A stretch of 50,206 nt of DNA from Rhodoferax sp. (lineage in GTDB: Bacteria > Pseudomonadota > Gammaproteobacteria > Burkholderiales > Burkholderiaceae_C). Below, piece by piece: positions 9,778 through 24,813 of the stretch. The translations under genes and the position numbers were made by a program. Below the pieces are notes generated by a model. The model ran no database searches. It had not been told where the DNA came from and saw only the letters and a list, made by a program, of their open reading frames with translations. Positions within the stretch are counted from its first letter, which is position 1. Every line of letters starts with the position of its first letter. The stretch lies in contig JANYJD010000043.1 in assembly GCA_025358555.1 (NCBI GenBank), forward strand, positions 1 through 50,206, given 5' to 3'.

Positions 9778-10473
9778 ATGACGAAACTTACCAAAAAACA
9801 AAAAACGTTCACGGGCAAGGTTGACAGCAACAAGCTGTACCCGCTGACCGACGCCATCGGCATTGTCAAGGACTGCGCAATCGCCAAGTTTGATGAATCC
9901 ATCGACGTGGCCGTGCAGCTTGGCATCGACGCCAAGAAATCTGACCAAGTGGTGCGTGGCGCCGTCGTGTTGCCCAACGGCACGGGCAAAACCAAGCGCG
10001 TTGCCGTGTTCGCCCAGGGTGCCAAAGCCGAAGAAGCCCGCGCCGCGGGTGCAGATATCGTTGGCATGGATGATCTGGCCGCGATGGTCAAGGCGGGCAA
10101 CATGCCTTTTGATATCGTGATTGCGGCACCCGACGCCATGCGCGTGGTCGGCACACTGGGCCAAATTCTGGGCCCCCGTGGCTTGATGCCGAATCCGAAG
10201 GTGGGCACGGTAACGCCCGACGTGGCAACGGCTGTCAAGAACGCCAAGGCCGGCCAAGTGCAATTCCGTGTTGACAAAGCTGGCATCGTGCATTCCACGA
10301 TTGGCCGCCGCTCGTTTGACACGGACAAGCTGCAGGGCAACTTGGCGACATTGATCGAGGCCTTGGTCAAAGCCAAGCCTGCCGCCAGCAAGGGAATTTA
10401 TTTGAGGAAAATCGCAGTTTCAAGCACGATGGGTGTGGGTGTCCGGGTGGACACGCAGACCATCAACGCCTGA
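9778..10473 (+). CDS. rplA: 50S ribosomal protein L1
   Basis: A 231-residue L1. The family signature [36 protein letters not shown] lies around residues 138–173. It builds the mobile L1 stalk that helps release E-site tRNA, and in many bacteria it represses the rplKA mRNA. The ATG at 9778 is one base after the rplK stop; a start at 9754 would lie inside rplK. The gene ends with a 288-base leader before rplJ. Confidence 0.98.
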   Translation: MTKLTKKQKTFTGKVDSNKLYPLTDAIGIVKDCAIAKFDESIDVAVQLGIDAKKSDQVVRGAVVLPNGTGKTKRVAVFAQGAKAEEARAAGADIVGMDDLAAMVKAGNMPFDIVIAAPDAMRVVGTLGQILGPRGLMPNPKVGTVTPDVATAVKNAKAGQVQFRVDKAGIVHSTIGRRSFDTDKLQGNLATLIEALVKAKPAASKGIYLRKIAVSSTMGVGVRVDTQTINA

Positions 10474-10761
10474 AGCTCAAACGAAATTTGGGCATCCGAA
10501 AGGGCGCCCTGATGTGGTGGGCTGCTCTGGTTGAAAAACCAGTTCAGGCCATCCAAGACCGTTGGTGTGCAGCCTTGTCGCAAGACGGGCGGCGCTTAAT
10601 CCCAGGCTTTGGTTTCAATCAAGGCCCTAACCAACGCAGATGGCGATCCCGCTGCAAAAAGGAAAGCAATTTCCTGAAAACAGTTGATCGCTGCAATGTG
10701 GCGTGTTTGAAGGCCTGGTGTTTAAAAACCAGCCAACAGACACATATAAAAGGAGTAGACC
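10474..10761 (+). promoter_or_regulatory. Leader of rplJL (candidate L10 autoregulatory region)
   Basis: A 288-base untranslated stretch separates rplA from rplJ. It contains several local inverted repeats, for example CTGGTTGAAAAACCAG at about 10529–10544 (CTGGTT/AACCAG). In proteobacteria an rplJ leader bound by the L10–L7/L12 complex controls translation. I infer that role from position and cannot trace the full consensus by eye. No sigma-70 promoter stood out. Confidence 0.4.
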
Positions 10762-11304
10762 TTGAGTCTTAATCGCAGTGAGAAAGAAGCGGTCATTACC
10801 GATGTGACTGGCCTCGCCGCAAAAGCTCAAACGCTCGTGATGGCGGAATACCGCGGCATCACGGTCGCTGACATGACCAAATTGCGCTCGACAGCGCGCA
10901 GCAACGGCGTGAGCCTCAGTGTGTTGAAAAACACGCTGGCTCGCCGTGCTGTCGCTGGCAGTGGATTTGCCGTTGTGTCCGACCTGATGACCGGCCCGCT
11001 GATCTATGGTTTCTCAACCGATGCTGTGGCCGCCGCGAAAGTGGTGGCTGAATTTGCGAAAACCAATGACAAATTGGTGATTCGCGGTGGCGCATACGGT
11101 GGCAAAGCTCTGGATGTGAACGGCGTGAAGCAGTTGGCAAGCATTCCTCCCAAAGAGGTTTTGCTGGCGCAGTTGCTGGGCTTGATGCAATCCCCAATTT
11201 CGCGTACCGCCCGTGTGCTGGCCGCGATTGCGGAGAAAAAGAGCGCCGCCCAGGCAGCGCCTGAAGCGGCTCCAGAAGCAACGGCTGAAGCAGTTCCAGC
11301 GTGA
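10762..11304 (+). CDS. rplJ: 50S ribosomal protein L10
   Basis: A 180-residue L10. The N-terminal rRNA-binding domain ([34 protein letters not shown]) is conserved, and the helical C-terminus that anchors L7/L12 dimers is alanine-rich ([19 protein letters not shown]). The start is TTG, chosen because AGGAG sits eight bases upstream and no in-frame ATG occurs before the conserved region. A weak start codon would suit control by the long leader. Confidence 0.95.
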   Translation: MSLNRSEKEAVITDVTGLAAKAQTLVMAEYRGITVADMTKLRSTARSNGVSLSVLKNTLARRAVAGSGFAVVSDLMTGPLIYGFSTDAVAAAKVVAEFAKTNDKLVIRGGAYGGKALDVNGVKQLASIPPKEVLLAQLLGLMQSPISRTARVLAAIAEKKSAAQAAPEAAPEATAEAVPA

Positions 11305-11346
11305 TGCTGGCCCGCACTTTGTAATCAATATTTTTAGGAAATCAAA

Positions 11347-11721
11347 ATGGCATTCGATAAAGACGCATTTTTGACCGCGCTGGACAGCATGACGGTCATG
11401 GAACTCAACGACCTGGTGAAAGCCATCGAAGAGAAGTTCGGAGTGAGCGCTGCGGCCATGTCCGCACCGGCCGCAGGCGGCGGTGCCGCTGCTGCTGTCG
11501 TTGAGGAAAAGACCGAGTTCAACGTTGTGCTGCTCGAAGCCGGTGCGGCCAAGGTATCGGTCATCAAGGCCGTGCGCGAAATCACCGGCCTTGGTCTGAA
11601 GGAAGCTAAAGACCTGGTCGACGGCGCTCCGAAGAACGTCAAGGAAGGCATCTCCAAGGCTGACGCTGAGGCTGCCATGAAGAAGCTGGTGGACGCTGGT
11701 GCCAAGGTTGAACTCAAGTAA
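11347..11721 (+). CDS. rplL: 50S ribosomal protein L7/L12
   Basis: A 124-residue L7/L12. It has an N-terminal dimerisation and L10-binding domain ([30 protein letters not shown]), then an Ala/Gly hinge ([15 protein letters not shown]). The globular C-terminal domain contains [30 protein letters not shown] and a final [12 protein letters not shown]. It recruits translational GTPases to the ribosome. It follows rplJ after 42 bases, with AGGAA before the ATG. Confidence 0.98.
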   Translation: MAFDKDAFLTALDSMTVMELNDLVKAIEEKFGVSAAAMSAPAAGGGAAAAVVEEKTEFNVVLLEAGAAKVSVIKAVREITGLGLKEAKDLVDGAPKNVKEGISKADAEAAMKKLVDAGAKVELK

Positions 11722-11734
11722 TTGGGTTTGATCC

Positions 11735-11770
11735 AAAGGCTGGAGTGCCCAATCAGGGCCTCCAGCCTTT
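11735..11770 (+). other. Stem-loop in the rplL–rpoB spacer
   Basis: AAAGGCTGGAG (11735–11745) pairs perfectly with CTCCAGCCTTT (11760–11770), and an inner GCCC/GGGC helix encloses AATCA. There is no T-run after it. In E. coli this spacer holds an RNase III processing site and an attenuator; this stem sits in the equivalent place. Confidence 0.6.
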
Positions 11771-11810
11771 AGTGCTTTATGCGAGATGCAAGAACGCACT
11801 GAATAGAGCG

Positions 11811-11840
11811 CACTGAAAAGCCCACAGGGGTTTTTCAGTG
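11811..11840 (+). terminator. Attenuator-like hairpin before rpoB
   Basis: CACTGAAAAGCCC (11811–11823) pairs with GGGTTTTTCAGTG (11828–11840) through 13 pairs including one G·U. The inner part (AAAAGCCC-ACAG-GGGTTTTT) has the layout of a short intrinsic terminator with its T-run inside the longer stem. Partial read-through into rpoBC would balance ribosomal protein against polymerase output. Confidence 0.5.
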
Positions 11841-11968
11841 TCTTCTGACCCCGACTACAGAAGATGCCTTGGTTCGGGTTGCACGCAATGTGCAACCGTC
11901 CGCCAATGATTGGTAGTGGCCAATCACCAAGAAGTAACCCAGCATTCAAGTCTTTGCCCGGAGATCTC

Positions 11969-14900
11969 ATGGCCTACACCTACACCGAACGCAAGCGCAT
12001 ACGTAAAAATTTCGGACGACGCGACAGCGTTCTTGAAATTCCTTACCTGCTGCAAATGCAAAAAGATGCTTACACAGCATTTCTCCAAGCTGATGTTGCG
12101 CCAAAGAAGCGCACGATAGAAGGCCTTCAGGCTGCATTTGATGCCGCCTTTCCAATCGTTTCGCACAACGGCTTTGTGGAGATGAAGTACCTGGAGTACA
12201 ACCTCGCAAAACCCGCATTTGATGTACGTGAGTGCCAGACGCGCGGACTGACGTTTGCGTCTGCCGTGCGCGCCAAGGTGCAACTGATCATCTATGACCG
12301 TGAGTCTTCCACTTCCCAAAACAAGGTTGTCAAAGAGGTCAAAGAGCAGGAGGTCTACATGGGCGAAGTGCCGCTCATGACCAACAAGGGTTCGTTCATC
12401 ATCAATGGCACCGAGCGTGTCATCGTGTCCCAGCTGCACCGCTCACCAGGTGTGTTCTTTGAGCATGACAAGGGTAAAACCCACAGCTCAGGCAAATTGC
12501 TGTTTTCGGCCCGGATCATTCCCTACCGCGGCTCCTGGCTTGATTTTGAGTTTGACCCGAAAGACATCCTGTACTTCCGTGTAGACCGCCGCCGCAAGAT
12601 GCCGGTCACGATTCTGCTCAAGGCGATTGGCCTGAACCATGAGTCGATCCTGGCCAACTTCTTCGTCAACGACAATTTCCGCCTGATGGACAGTGGCGCT
12701 CAGATGGAGTTTGTGGCTGAGCGCCTGCGCGGCGAAGTGGCGCGCTTTGACATCACCGACAAGAGCGGCAAGGTGGTGGTGGCCAAAGACAAGCGTGTTA
12801 CGGCCCGCCATACCCGTGAACTGGAACAGACCGAGACCACCCACATCAGCGTGCCGGAAGACTTTTTGGTTGGGCGGGTAGTGGCACGCAATATTGTTGA
12901 CGCCGACACCGGTGAGATCATCGCTAAAGCCAATGAAGAGTTGACCGAAGCGTTACTCAAGAAACTGCGCGTTGCCGGGGTCAAGGAGCTTGCCAGCATC
13001 TACACCAATGAGCTGGACCAGGGTGCCTATATTTCGCAGACGCTGCGCAGTGACGAGACGGTGGACGAGTTTGCCGCCCGCGTGGCCATCTACCGCATGA
13101 TGCGCCCTGGCGAGCCGCCAACTGAGGACGCAGTGCAGGCGCTGTTCCAGCGTTTGTTCTACAACCCCGACACTTATGATCTGTCGCGTGTGGGCCGCAT
13201 GAAGTTCAACGCCAAGATGGGCCGTGCCGAGTCGACCGGCCCCATGGTGCTGGCCAACGAAGACATTCTGTCAGTCGTAAAAATCCTGGTAGACCTGCGC
13301 AATGGCCGTGGCGAAGTGGACGACATTGACCACCTTGGCAACCGTCGGGTTCGCTGTGTCGGTGAATTGGCTGAGAACCAGTACCGCACCGGCTTGGCAC
13401 GCATTGAGAAAGCCGTGAAAGAGCGCCTGGGTCAGGCCGAGCAAGAGCCGCTGATGCCGCACGACCTGATCAACAGCAAACCTATTTCGGCTGCATTGAA
13501 AGAGTTCTTCGGCGCGTCGCAGCTATCGCAGTTCATGGACCAGACGAATCCGCTGTCCGAGATCACCCACAAGCGCCGTGTATCGGCCCTGGGCCCAGGT
13601 GGCTTGACGCGCGAGCGCGCCGGCTTTGAAGTGCGTGACGTGCACGTGACGCATTACGGTCGGGTGTGCCCGATCGAGACGCCCGAAGGCCCGAACATTG
13701 GCCTGATCAACTCGCTGGCTCTGTATGCGCGCCTGAACGAATACGGTTTCATTGAGACGCCTTACCGCCGCGTGGCCGACAGCAAGGTGACCAATCAAAT
13801 TGACTACCTGTCGGCTATCGAAGAAGGCAAGTACGTGATTGCCCAGGCCAATGCGGTTCTGGACAAGGACAACACGCTCACTGGCGATTTGGTTTCGGCC
13901 CGTGAAAAAGGTGAGTCGATTCTGGTCGGTGCCGAGCGCGTTCAGTACATGGACGTGTCCCCCGCGCAGATCGTGTCGGTGGCGGCGTCTTTGGTGCCGT
14001 TCCTGGAGCACGACGACGCCAACCGCGCCTTGATGGGTGCGAACATGCAGCGCCAGGCGGTGCCGGTTCTACGGCCCGAGAAAGCCTTTGTGGGAACGGG
14101 CATTGAACGCGTTTCTGCGATTGACTCTGGCACCGTGGTGACTGCCACACGCGGTGGCTTGGTGGATTATGTAGACGCCACGCGCGTGGTGATCCGCGTG
14201 AACGACGCAGAGGCTCAAGCTGGCGAAGTCGGCGTTGACATCTACAACCTGATCAAGTACCAGCGTTCCAACCAGAACACCAACATCCACCAACGCCCGA
14301 TTGTTAAAAAAGGCGACCGGCTGGACAAGGGCGACGTGATTGCAGATGGTGCGTCGACCGACATTGGCGAACTGGCGTTGGGCCAGAACATGCTGGTGGC
14401 TTTCATGCCGTGGAACGGCTACAACTTCGAGGATTCGATCCTGATCAGCGAGCGCGTGGTAGCAGAAGACCGTTACACCTCGATTCACATCGAAGAACTT
14501 GTGGTGATGGCGCGTGACACTAAACTAGGTGCCGAAGAAATCACGCGCGACATTCCCAACTTGAGTGAGCAGCAGCTCAACCGGCTCGATGAGTCCGGCA
14601 TCATTTACGTCGGTGCAGAAGTGCAGCCCGGCGATACGTTGGTAGGCAAGGTAACACCGAAGGGCGAAACCACGCTGACCCCCGAAGAGAAACTGCTTCG
14701 CGCCATCTTTGGCGAGAAAGCCAGCGACGTGAAAGACACGTCATTGCGGGTTGATCAAGGTTCGCAAGGCACCGTCATCGACGTGCAGGTTTTCACGCGT
14801 GAAGGCATTCCACGCGACCGCCGCGCGCAGCAGATCATTGACGATGAGCTCAAGCGCTTCCGGCTTGACTTGAACGACCAGCTTCGCATTGTGGAAGCCG

Positions 14901-16081
14901 ACGCGTTTGACCGGATTGAGAAGCTTCTGACCGGCAAGGCCGCCAACGGTGGCCCTCAAAAACTGGCCAAAGGTACCAAAATCGACAAGGCGTATTTGAC
15001 TTCGGTGGAGAAATTCCACTGGTTCGACATCCGTCCGGCTGACGATGATGTGGCCAGCCAACTGGAGAGCATTAAAAACTCACTGGAGCAGACCCGCCAC
15101 AGCTTTGATTTGGCTTTTGAAGAAAAGCGCAAAAAGCTCACGCAAGGCGACGAATTGCCCGCTGGCGTTTTGAAGATGGTCAAGGTGTATCTGGCCGTCA
15201 AGCGCCGCCTGCAGCCTGGCGACAAGATGGCAGGTCGGCATGGCAACAAGGGAGTCGTGTCCAAGATCGTTCCGGTCGAAGACATGCCTTACATGGCTGA
15301 CGGCACTCCGTGCGACATCGTGCTTAATCCGCTGGGCGTGCCTTCGCGGATGAATGTGGGCCAGGTGCTTGAAGTGCATTTGGGCTGGGCTGCCAAAGGC
15401 ATTGGCCAGCGAATTGGCGACATGCTGCAGGCAGAGGCCAAGCTGGCTGATCTGCGCAAGTTCCTCGATTCGCTTTACAACGGGTCAGGCCGCAAGGAAG
15501 ACCTGGCCAAGCTCAGCGATGCTGACGTGCTGGAGATGGCGGACAACCTGTCCAAGGGCGCGACCTTCGCGACGCCGGTCTTCGATGGCGCATCCGAGGA
15601 AGAGATTCGCGGCATGCTCAAGCTGGCGTACCCAGATGACATCGTCAAGGCCAAGGGGTTGACGGCGGCCCGCACACAGGCCAACCTGTTCGATGGACGC
15701 AGTGGCGACGCTTTTGAGCGCCCCACAACGATTGGCTACATGCACGTGCTCAAACTGCACCATTTGGTCGATGACAAGATGCACGCCCGCTCAACCGGCC
15801 CATACAGCCTGGTCACGCAGCAGCCGCTGGGCGGCAAAGCCCAGTTTGGTGGCCAGCGCTTTGGCGAGATGGAAGTGTGGGCGCTGGAAGCTTATGGCGC
15901 GTCTTACACCTTGCAGGAAATGCTCACGGTCAAGTCCGATGACGTGCAGGGCCGCACCAAGGTGTACGAGAGCATTGTCAAGGGCGAGCACGCGATTGAA
16001 GCCGGCATGCCGGAGTCGTTCAACGTGCTGGTGAAGGAAATTCGGTACCTTGGGATCGACATGGAACTCGAACGCGGATAA
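11969..16081 (+). CDS. rpoB: RNA polymerase beta subunit
   Basis: A 1370-residue beta subunit, the usual length in Burkholderiales. The rifampicin-pocket region reads [30 protein letters not shown] and is of the sensitive type by eye. Further on are [30 protein letters not shown], which lines the active site, and the C-terminal clamp contact [18 protein letters not shown]. The ATG at 11969 gives [16 protein letters not shown], the expected N-terminus; 35 more upstream codons are open but match nothing. The gap to rpoC is 23 bases. Confidence 0.98.
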   Translation: MAYTYTERKRIRKNFGRRDSVLEIPYLLQMQKDAYTAFLQADVAPKKRTIEGLQAAFDAAFPIVSHNGFVEMKYLEYNLAKPAFDVRECQTRGLTFASAVRAKVQLIIYDRESSTSQNKVVKEVKEQEVYMGEVPLMTNKGSFIINGTERVIVSQLHRSPGVFFEHDKGKTHSSGKLLFSARIIPYRGSWLDFEFDPKDILYFRVDRRRKMPVTILLKAIGLNHESILANFFVNDNFRLMDSGAQMEFVAERLRGEVARFDITDKSGKVVVAKDKRVTARHTRELEQTETTHISVPEDFLVGRVVARNIVDADTGEIIAKANEELTEALLKKLRVAGVKELASIYTNELDQGAYISQTLRSDETVDEFAARVAIYRMMRPGEPPTEDAVQALFQRLFYNPDTYDLSRVGRMKFNAKMGRAESTGPMVLANEDILSVVKILVDLRNGRGEVDDIDHLGNRRVRCVGELAENQYRTGLARIEKAVKERLGQAEQEPLMPHDLINSKPISAALKEFFGASQLSQFMDQTNPLSEITHKRRVSALGPGGLTRERAGFEVRDVHVTHYGRVCPIETPEGPNIGLINSLALYARLNEYGFIETPYRRVADSKVTNQIDYLSAIEEGKYVIAQANAVLDKDNTLTGDLVSAREKGESILVGAERVQYMDVSPAQIVSVAASLVPFLEHDDANRALMGANMQRQAVPVLRPEKAFVGTGIERVSAIDSGTVVTATRGGLVDYVDATRVVIRVNDAEAQAGEVGVDIYNLIKYQRSNQNTNIHQRPIVKKGDRLDKGDVIADGASTDIGELALGQNMLVAFMPWNGYNFEDSILISERVVAEDRYTSIHIEELVVMARDTKLGAEEITRDIPNLSEQQLNRLDESGIIYVGAEVQPGDTLVGKVTPKGETTLTPEEKLLRAIFGEKASDVKDTSLRVDQGSQGTVIDVQVFTREGIPRDRRAQQIIDDELKRFRLDLNDQLRIVEADAFDRIEKLLTGKAANGGPQKLAKGTKIDKAYLTSVEKFHWFDIRPADDDVASQLESIKNSLEQTRHSFDLAFEEKRKKLTQGDELPAGVLKMVKVYLAVKRRLQPGDKMAGRHGNKGVVSKIVPVEDMPYMADGTPCDIVLNPLGVPSRMNVGQVLEVHLGWAAKGIGQRIGDMLQAEAKLADLRKFLDSLYNGSGRKEDLAKLSDADVLEMADNLSKGATFATPVFDGASEEEIRGMLKLAYPDDIVKAKGLTAARTQANLFDGRSGDAFERPTTIGYMHVLKLHHLVDDKMHARSTGPYSLVTQQPLGGKAQFGGQRFGEMEVWALEAYGASYTLQEMLTVKSDDVQGRTKVYESIVKGEHAIEAGMPESFNVLVKEIRYLGIDMELERG

Positions 16082-16104
16082 GTAAGAAATAAGGAAGAAA
16101 ATTC

Positions 16105-20331
<4,227 letters not shown>

Positions 20332-20372
20332 CCCTGATTCGCCTGGCGAGCGGTTGCTATTTAAAATAGTAG

Positions 20373-20411
20373 CGCCCCATGCACTCTTGACGAGGGCTTG
20401 GGGCGTTTTTT
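20373..20411 (+). terminator. Intrinsic terminator of rpoBC
   Basis: CGCCCCA (20373–20379) pairs with TGGGGCG (20399–20405) and is followed directly by six T (20406–20411). A small CTC/GAG helix is possible in the loop. Just upstream is the AT-rich palindrome GCTATTTAAAATAGTAGC. Confidence 0.85.
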
Positions 20412-20472
20412 ATTATTTCCGCTGCTATTCCAGCGCATCCACGGCGACACCTTCGCTCGGCAAATCCGTCTA

Positions 20473-21855
20473 ATGAAGCACACTGGCAACCCCCACTCTG
20501 ACGGCGACACTGCCAACGTGCGCAGCAACCTGCCTTTATGGCAGCAGTTGCAAGCGGTTGCAGCAATCCTGCTGGCCGTACGGTCCGGCACCTCGACCAC
20601 GGTTGCGCTTGACAAAGTTGACCCTGCCTTGAAGCCCGGCGTGCAGGCGCTCGCGTTTCACGTGCTGCGCTCGCTCGGGCGGGCGCAGTCCTTGCGCAAG
20701 CTTCTGGCCGACCGTGCACCGCCCGCCATGGCCGATGCGTTGCTTTGCACGGCCCTGGCGCTGGCCTGGCGCGACGAAGACGCCCCCTACGAGGTGTTCA
20801 CGCTGGTCAACCAGGCGGTGGAAGCGACCAAGCGCTCGCCCACCACCAAAGCCCAGGCCAGCTTCATCAACGCCTGTCTGCGCCGCTTCTTGCGCGAGCG
20901 CAGCGCGCTGGTCGCAGCGACTGACCAGGACCCGGTGGCCCGCTGGAACCACCCGGCGTGGTGGATCGCCCGGCTGAAAATCGACTACCCGGCAGACTGG
21001 CAGGAGATTCTTGAGGCCAATAACGGTCACGCCCCCATGACGCTGCGCGTCAACGCCAGAAAATCAACGCGCGTTCAAATCCTGGCCGATTTGCATTCTG
21101 CGGGCATTGAAGCGCACCTCTCGGACGTGCCTGGCTGGATGTATGGCCAATCGGGCATAACCCTTGCCGTTGCCCGACCGGTCCATGAAATCCCTGGGTT
21201 TGCAGACGGGGTGGTGTCGGTGCAAGATGCTGCCGCCCAGCTAGCCGCACCTTTGCTGCTCCAGGGCATGGACGCAAACCGCACGCTCAATGTGCTGGAT
21301 GCCTGTGCGGCACCCGGCGGCAAGACGGCGCATTTGCTGGAGCTTGCCAATTGCCAAGTGACCGCGCTGGACATCGATGCCACCCGCTGCGAGCGGATCC
21401 ACCAGACCTTGCAGCGCCTGGGTCTGACGGCCCGCGTCGTGGTGGGCGACGCATCACAACCCAAAGCGTGGTGGGACGGCGGGCTGTTTGACGCGGTGCT
21501 GCTGGATGCGCCGTGCACCGCTTCGGGCATTGTGCGCCGCCACCCGGACGTGCGCTGGCTGCGCCGGGAAAGCGACATTGCCCGCCTGGCTGCCATTCAG
21601 GCCACCTTGCTCAATACCTTGTGGGCACTGGTCAAACCCGGCGGGCGGCTGCTTTTTTGCACCTGTTCCGTGTTCCGGGCAGAAGGCGCAGATCAGATGC
21701 AAACGTTTCTTGCGCGCCACACCAATGCCGCTTTGCTGCCCTCGCCCGGTCATTTAAAGCCCCATTTCAGGGCAAACGGCAACCCCGTCCCGGACAATCC
21801 ATCAGGTGACCACGACGGCTTTTATCTCGCATTACTGGAAAAGGCTTCGGCTTGA
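20473..21855 (+). CDS. rsmB: 16S rRNA (cytosine-967 C5)-methyltransferase RsmB
   Basis: A 460-residue protein. The N-terminal NusB-like RNA-binding domain covers about residues 20–165, with helices such as VNQAVEATKRSPTTKAQASFINACLRRFLRE. The C-terminal SAM-dependent m5C methyltransferase has the SAM motif LDACAAPGGKTAHLLEL and the motif IV catalytic site DAPCTASGIVRRHPD. The motif VI cysteine that releases product lies in LLFCTCSVFRAEG. The ATG at 20473 avoids overlap with the rpoC terminator. Its 3' end overlaps the next gene by 50 bases, and these genes form an rsmB–DUF4390–ntrY–regulator operon. Confidence 0.94.
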   Translation: MKHTGNPHSDGDTANVRSNLPLWQQLQAVAAILLAVRSGTSTTVALDKVDPALKPGVQALAFHVLRSLGRAQSLRKLLADRAPPAMADALLCTALALAWRDEDAPYEVFTLVNQAVEATKRSPTTKAQASFINACLRRFLRERSALVAATDQDPVARWNHPAWWIARLKIDYPADWQEILEANNGHAPMTLRVNARKSTRVQILADLHSAGIEAHLSDVPGWMYGQSGITLAVARPVHEIPGFADGVVSVQDAAAQLAAPLLLQGMDANRTLNVLDACAAPGGKTAHLLELANCQVTALDIDATRCERIHQTLQRLGLTARVVVGDASQPKAWWDGGLFDAVLLDAPCTASGIVRRHPDVRWLRRESDIARLAAIQATLLNTLWALVKPGGRLLFCTCSVFRAEGADQMQTFLARHTNAALLPSPGHLKPHFRANGNPVPDNPSGDHDGFYLALLEKASA

Positions 21856-22462
21856 ACTAGCCGCGCTTGAATTTGTCCTGCTATGCGCTGGCGCCTGCCT
21901 GTGCCTGGGCATGCCCCATGTCGCGCTGGCCGAGTCATCCGACGCCGAGGTGTCGCAGCTTCAAATTGACCGCACTGCAGAGGGCGTCTTTCTGTCGGCC
22001 TCGGTGCGGTTTGACTTGCCCACGGCCGTCGAAGACGCGCTGCTAAAAGGCGTCCCCCTATTTTTTGTGGCTGAGGTGGAGGTCTACCGTGATCGCTGGT
22101 ATTGGTACGACAAACGGCTGCTCTCGGCCGAGCGGCACCTGCGGCTGGCCTACCAGCCGCTCACGCGCCGCTGGCGGCTCAATGTCGCGTCCGGGGTCAT
22201 CACCGCCAACAGCCTGGGCGTAGCGCTGAACCAGAGCTTTGACTCTCTGCCCGAGGCGCTGGCTGCATTGCGGCGGGTGTCGCGCTGGAAGATTGCCGAC
22301 ACCGCCGAGATTGATCCGGAGCAGCGGCACAGCGTAGCCTACAGTTTCCGGCTTGACCTGGCCCAGTTGCCACGGCCTTTCCAGATTGGCGTGCTGGGTC
22401 AGGCAGAGTGGAATATTTCTGCATCCACCACCCAGCGCCTGTCGATGGAGAGCGCCAAATGA
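21806..22462 (+). CDS. DUF4390 secreted protein
   Basis: A 218-residue protein with an N-terminal signal peptide: basic KRLRLE, then a hydrophobic stretch to about residue 42 ending HVALAESS. A DUF4390 domain follows (SQLQIDRTAEGVFLSASVRFDLP, then GVPLFFVAEVEVYRDRWYWYDKRL). The function is unknown. The gene is regularly found between rsmB and ntrY in betaproteobacteria, which suggests a periplasmic partner of the kinase. The only good in-frame start is GTG at 21806, inside the rsmB end. Its stop overlaps the next ATG (ATGA), so translation is coupled. Confidence 0.85.
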   Translation: MTTTAFISHYWKRLRLELAALEFVLLCAGACLCLGMPHVALAESSDAEVSQLQIDRTAEGVFLSASVRFDLPTAVEDALLKGVPLFFVAEVEVYRDRWYWYDKRLLSAERHLRLAYQPLTRRWRLNVASGVITANSLGVALNQSFDSLPEALAALRRVSRWKIADTAEIDPEQRHSVAYSFRLDLAQLPRPFQIGVLGQAEWNISASTTQRLSMESAK

Positions 22463-24774
22463 CTCCGTCTGGCCCCCAGGGGAACAAGCCAGGACTTTTC
22501 TCGTTGCAGAGTTCCCGCGCCTTGCGCTGGACCGTGGGGGTGGGCACCTCGGCCATTGCCGCCATTGGGCTGGTGCTGATGTTCCTTTTGACGCAGGCCA
22601 CCAACAACCGGGACATGTACGAGCGCAACTACGCGCGCCTGTTCACGTTGAACGTGATCGTTGCGGCCCTGCTGCTGGCTGCGATTGTGTGGATTGCCTA
22701 CCGACTGGCCAGCCGCTTGCGCCGGGGCCGCTTCGGCAGCCGGTTGCTGGTCAAACTGGCGGCCATATTTGCCCTGGCCGGTTTTGCACCGGGCATGCTG
22801 ATCTATGTGGTGTCGTACCAGTTTGTCTCACGGTCAATTGAGAGCTGGTTTGACGTCAAGGTGGAACGCGCGCTGGACGCGGGCCTCAACTTGGGCCGGG
22901 TGACGCTGGAAACTCTGGCCAGCGACCTGGCCGCCAAGGCCCGTTCTTCTGCCGGGCAGCTTGCAGACACGCCGGACGCCACCGCCGGCCTGCCGCTGGA
23001 GCGCGTTCGAGACCAGCTTGGCGCGACAGACGTGGTGCTATGGGCCGCTTCAGGCCAACTGATTGGCGGGGCCGGCCAGTCCCGCTTCCAGCTCAATCCG
23101 GACCGTCCGACGACGCAGCAATTTCGAACTGCGCGGGCGCAGAAGTCCATCACTTGGGTTGAAGGCCTGGAGGAAGCGACGCCGGGCACGGTAAACAACG
23201 CCCGCATCAAGGCGCTGGTGCCGGTGTCGAGCCCCCGGTTTGAATTGCAGGGCGAGGTGCGCTACCTGATGGTGACGCAGGCCCTGCCCTCCACACTGGT
23301 CACCAATGCCCTGGCCGTGACCGAAGCCAACCGCGAATACCAGGAGCGTGCCTTGGCGCGCGATGGCCTCAAGCGCATGTACATCGGCACCCTGACGCTG
23401 AGCCTGTTTCTGGCCGTGTTTGGGGCCGTGCTGCTGGCCGTGGTGCTGGGCAACCAGATCGTGCGCCCGCTGCTGCTGCTGGCGGACGGCGTCAGCCAGG
23501 TGGCGGCGGGCGATCTGACGCCCAAGGCTGCGCTACAGGGCAAAGACGAGCTGGGCGGACTGACGCGCGCCTTTGCCGACATGACGCAGCAGCTCTCTGA
23601 CGCGCGCCAGGCCGTGCAAAGCAGCATGTCAGACGTGAATGCCGCGCGCGCCAACCTTCAAACCATTCTGGACAATCTGACCGCTGGCGTGATGGTGCTG
23701 GACGCCGAAGGCACCATCGTGTCGTCCAACCCTGGCGCTACCCGCATCCTGCGCGTGCCTTTGGCAGCTTTCGAAGGCCGCAAGTTGTCTGAGGTCCAGG
23801 GCATGGAGGAGTTTGCGGTGAGTGTGCAGGCCCAGTTCAACCTGTTTTTGCGCGAGCGCAGCGCCCATGAGCTGGACCATTGGCAACAGTCTTTTGAGCT
23901 TGGCAAATCTGATGACGGGCTAGCCAGGCATCCAGCTCACAACGCTATTACCTTAGTAGCTAGAGGTGCAGAACTGCCGGGGGCTACAAGGCTTTTAGTA
24001 TTCGACGATATTTCAGAAATCGTATCGGCGCAACGGGCGCAGGCCTGGGGTGAAGTGGCACGCCGGCTGGCGCATGAGATCAAGAATCCGCTGACGCCCA
24101 TCCAGCTGTCGGCCGAACGGCTGGAGATGAAACTCTCGGGCAAAGTGCCACCGGTAGAGCAGGCCATACTGACCAAATCGGTCAAAACCATTGTTGACCA
24201 GGTGGACGCCATGAAGCGCCTGGTCAACGAGTTTCGGGACTACGCGCGCCTGCCGGCTGCAGAGTTGAAACCGCTGGACTTGAATGCGCTCGTCACCGAA
24301 GTGTTGCAACTCTACGAAAACCCGGGCAACAGCCCGGGGGGCGGCCCCGGCGCACTGGCACGTGTCGTCATGGAGCTCGATGCCAGCAGCCCGGAAATTC
24401 TGGGCGATGCCCAGCAAATCCGCCAAGTGGTGCACAACCTGCTTCAGAACGCGCAGGACGCCACGCAGACAGCGGGAAACACCGGCCCCGACACTGGTGT
24501 TACCCTGAGGACGCAGTGGGTCAAGCAGGCCCGGCGCGTGCGCCTGAGCGTGCTGGACCACGGCACGGGTTTTCCAGACAACATCCTCGCACGGGTGTTC
24601 GAGCCTTATGTCACCACAAAGGCCAAGGGCACTGGCCTGGGCCTGGCGGTGGTCAAAAAAATTGCCGATGAACACGGCACCCGCGTCGACATTGCCAACC
24701 GGGTTGTGGGAGGCAAGATTCTGGGAGCGCAAGTATCGTTATCATTCGCCATAGCGGGCGCTGCGCCAGCGTGA
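22459..24774 (+). CDS. ntrY: NtrY-type sensor histidine kinase
   Basis: A 771-residue membrane kinase. The N-terminal helices lie at about residues 20–45, 55–75 and 90–115. An extracytoplasmic loop leads to another helix near 310–335 (LTLSLFLAVFGAVLLAVVLG), then a HAMP linker and a PAS domain (ILDNLTAGVMVLDAEGTIVSSN). The H-box is EVARRLAHEIKNPLTPIQLS, and the HATPase shows N-box HNLLQNAQDA and G-boxes GTGFPDN and GTGLGLAVV. It should phosphorylate the downstream regulator; the signal is unknown. A short internal patch (about 23928–24032) uses rare AT-rich codons (TTA, GTA, AGA, AGG) although the protein stays conserved. Confidence 0.9.
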   Translation: MTPSGPQGNKPGLFSLQSSRALRWTVGVGTSAIAAIGLVLMFLLTQATNNRDMYERNYARLFTLNVIVAALLLAAIVWIAYRLASRLRRGRFGSRLLVKLAAIFALAGFAPGMLIYVVSYQFVSRSIESWFDVKVERALDAGLNLGRVTLETLASDLAAKARSSAGQLADTPDATAGLPLERVRDQLGATDVVLWAASGQLIGGAGQSRFQLNPDRPTTQQFRTARAQKSITWVEGLEEATPGTVNNARIKALVPVSSPRFELQGEVRYLMVTQALPSTLVTNALAVTEANREYQERALARDGLKRMYIGTLTLSLFLAVFGAVLLAVVLGNQIVRPLLLLADGVSQVAAGDLTPKAALQGKDELGGLTRAFADMTQQLSDARQAVQSSMSDVNAARANLQTILDNLTAGVMVLDAEGTIVSSNPGATRILRVPLAAFEGRKLSEVQGMEEFAVSVQAQFNLFLRERSAHELDHWQQSFELGKSDDGLARHPAHNAITLVARGAELPGATRLLVFDDISEIVSAQRAQAWGEVARRLAHEIKNPLTPIQLSAERLEMKLSGKVPPVEQAILTKSVKTIVDQVDAMKRLVNEFRDYARLPAAELKPLDLNALVTEVLQLYENPGNSPGGGPGALARVVMELDASSPEILGDAQQIRQVVHNLLQNAQDATQTAGNTGPDTGVTLRTQWVKQARRVRLSVLDHGTGFPDNILARVFEPYVTTKAKGTGLGLAVVKKIADEHGTRVDIANRVVGGKILGAQVSLSFAIAGAAPA

Positions 24775-24813
24775 GTGCGACATCGCGATATTCCTGAGGT
24801 ACTGCGTTAAATC

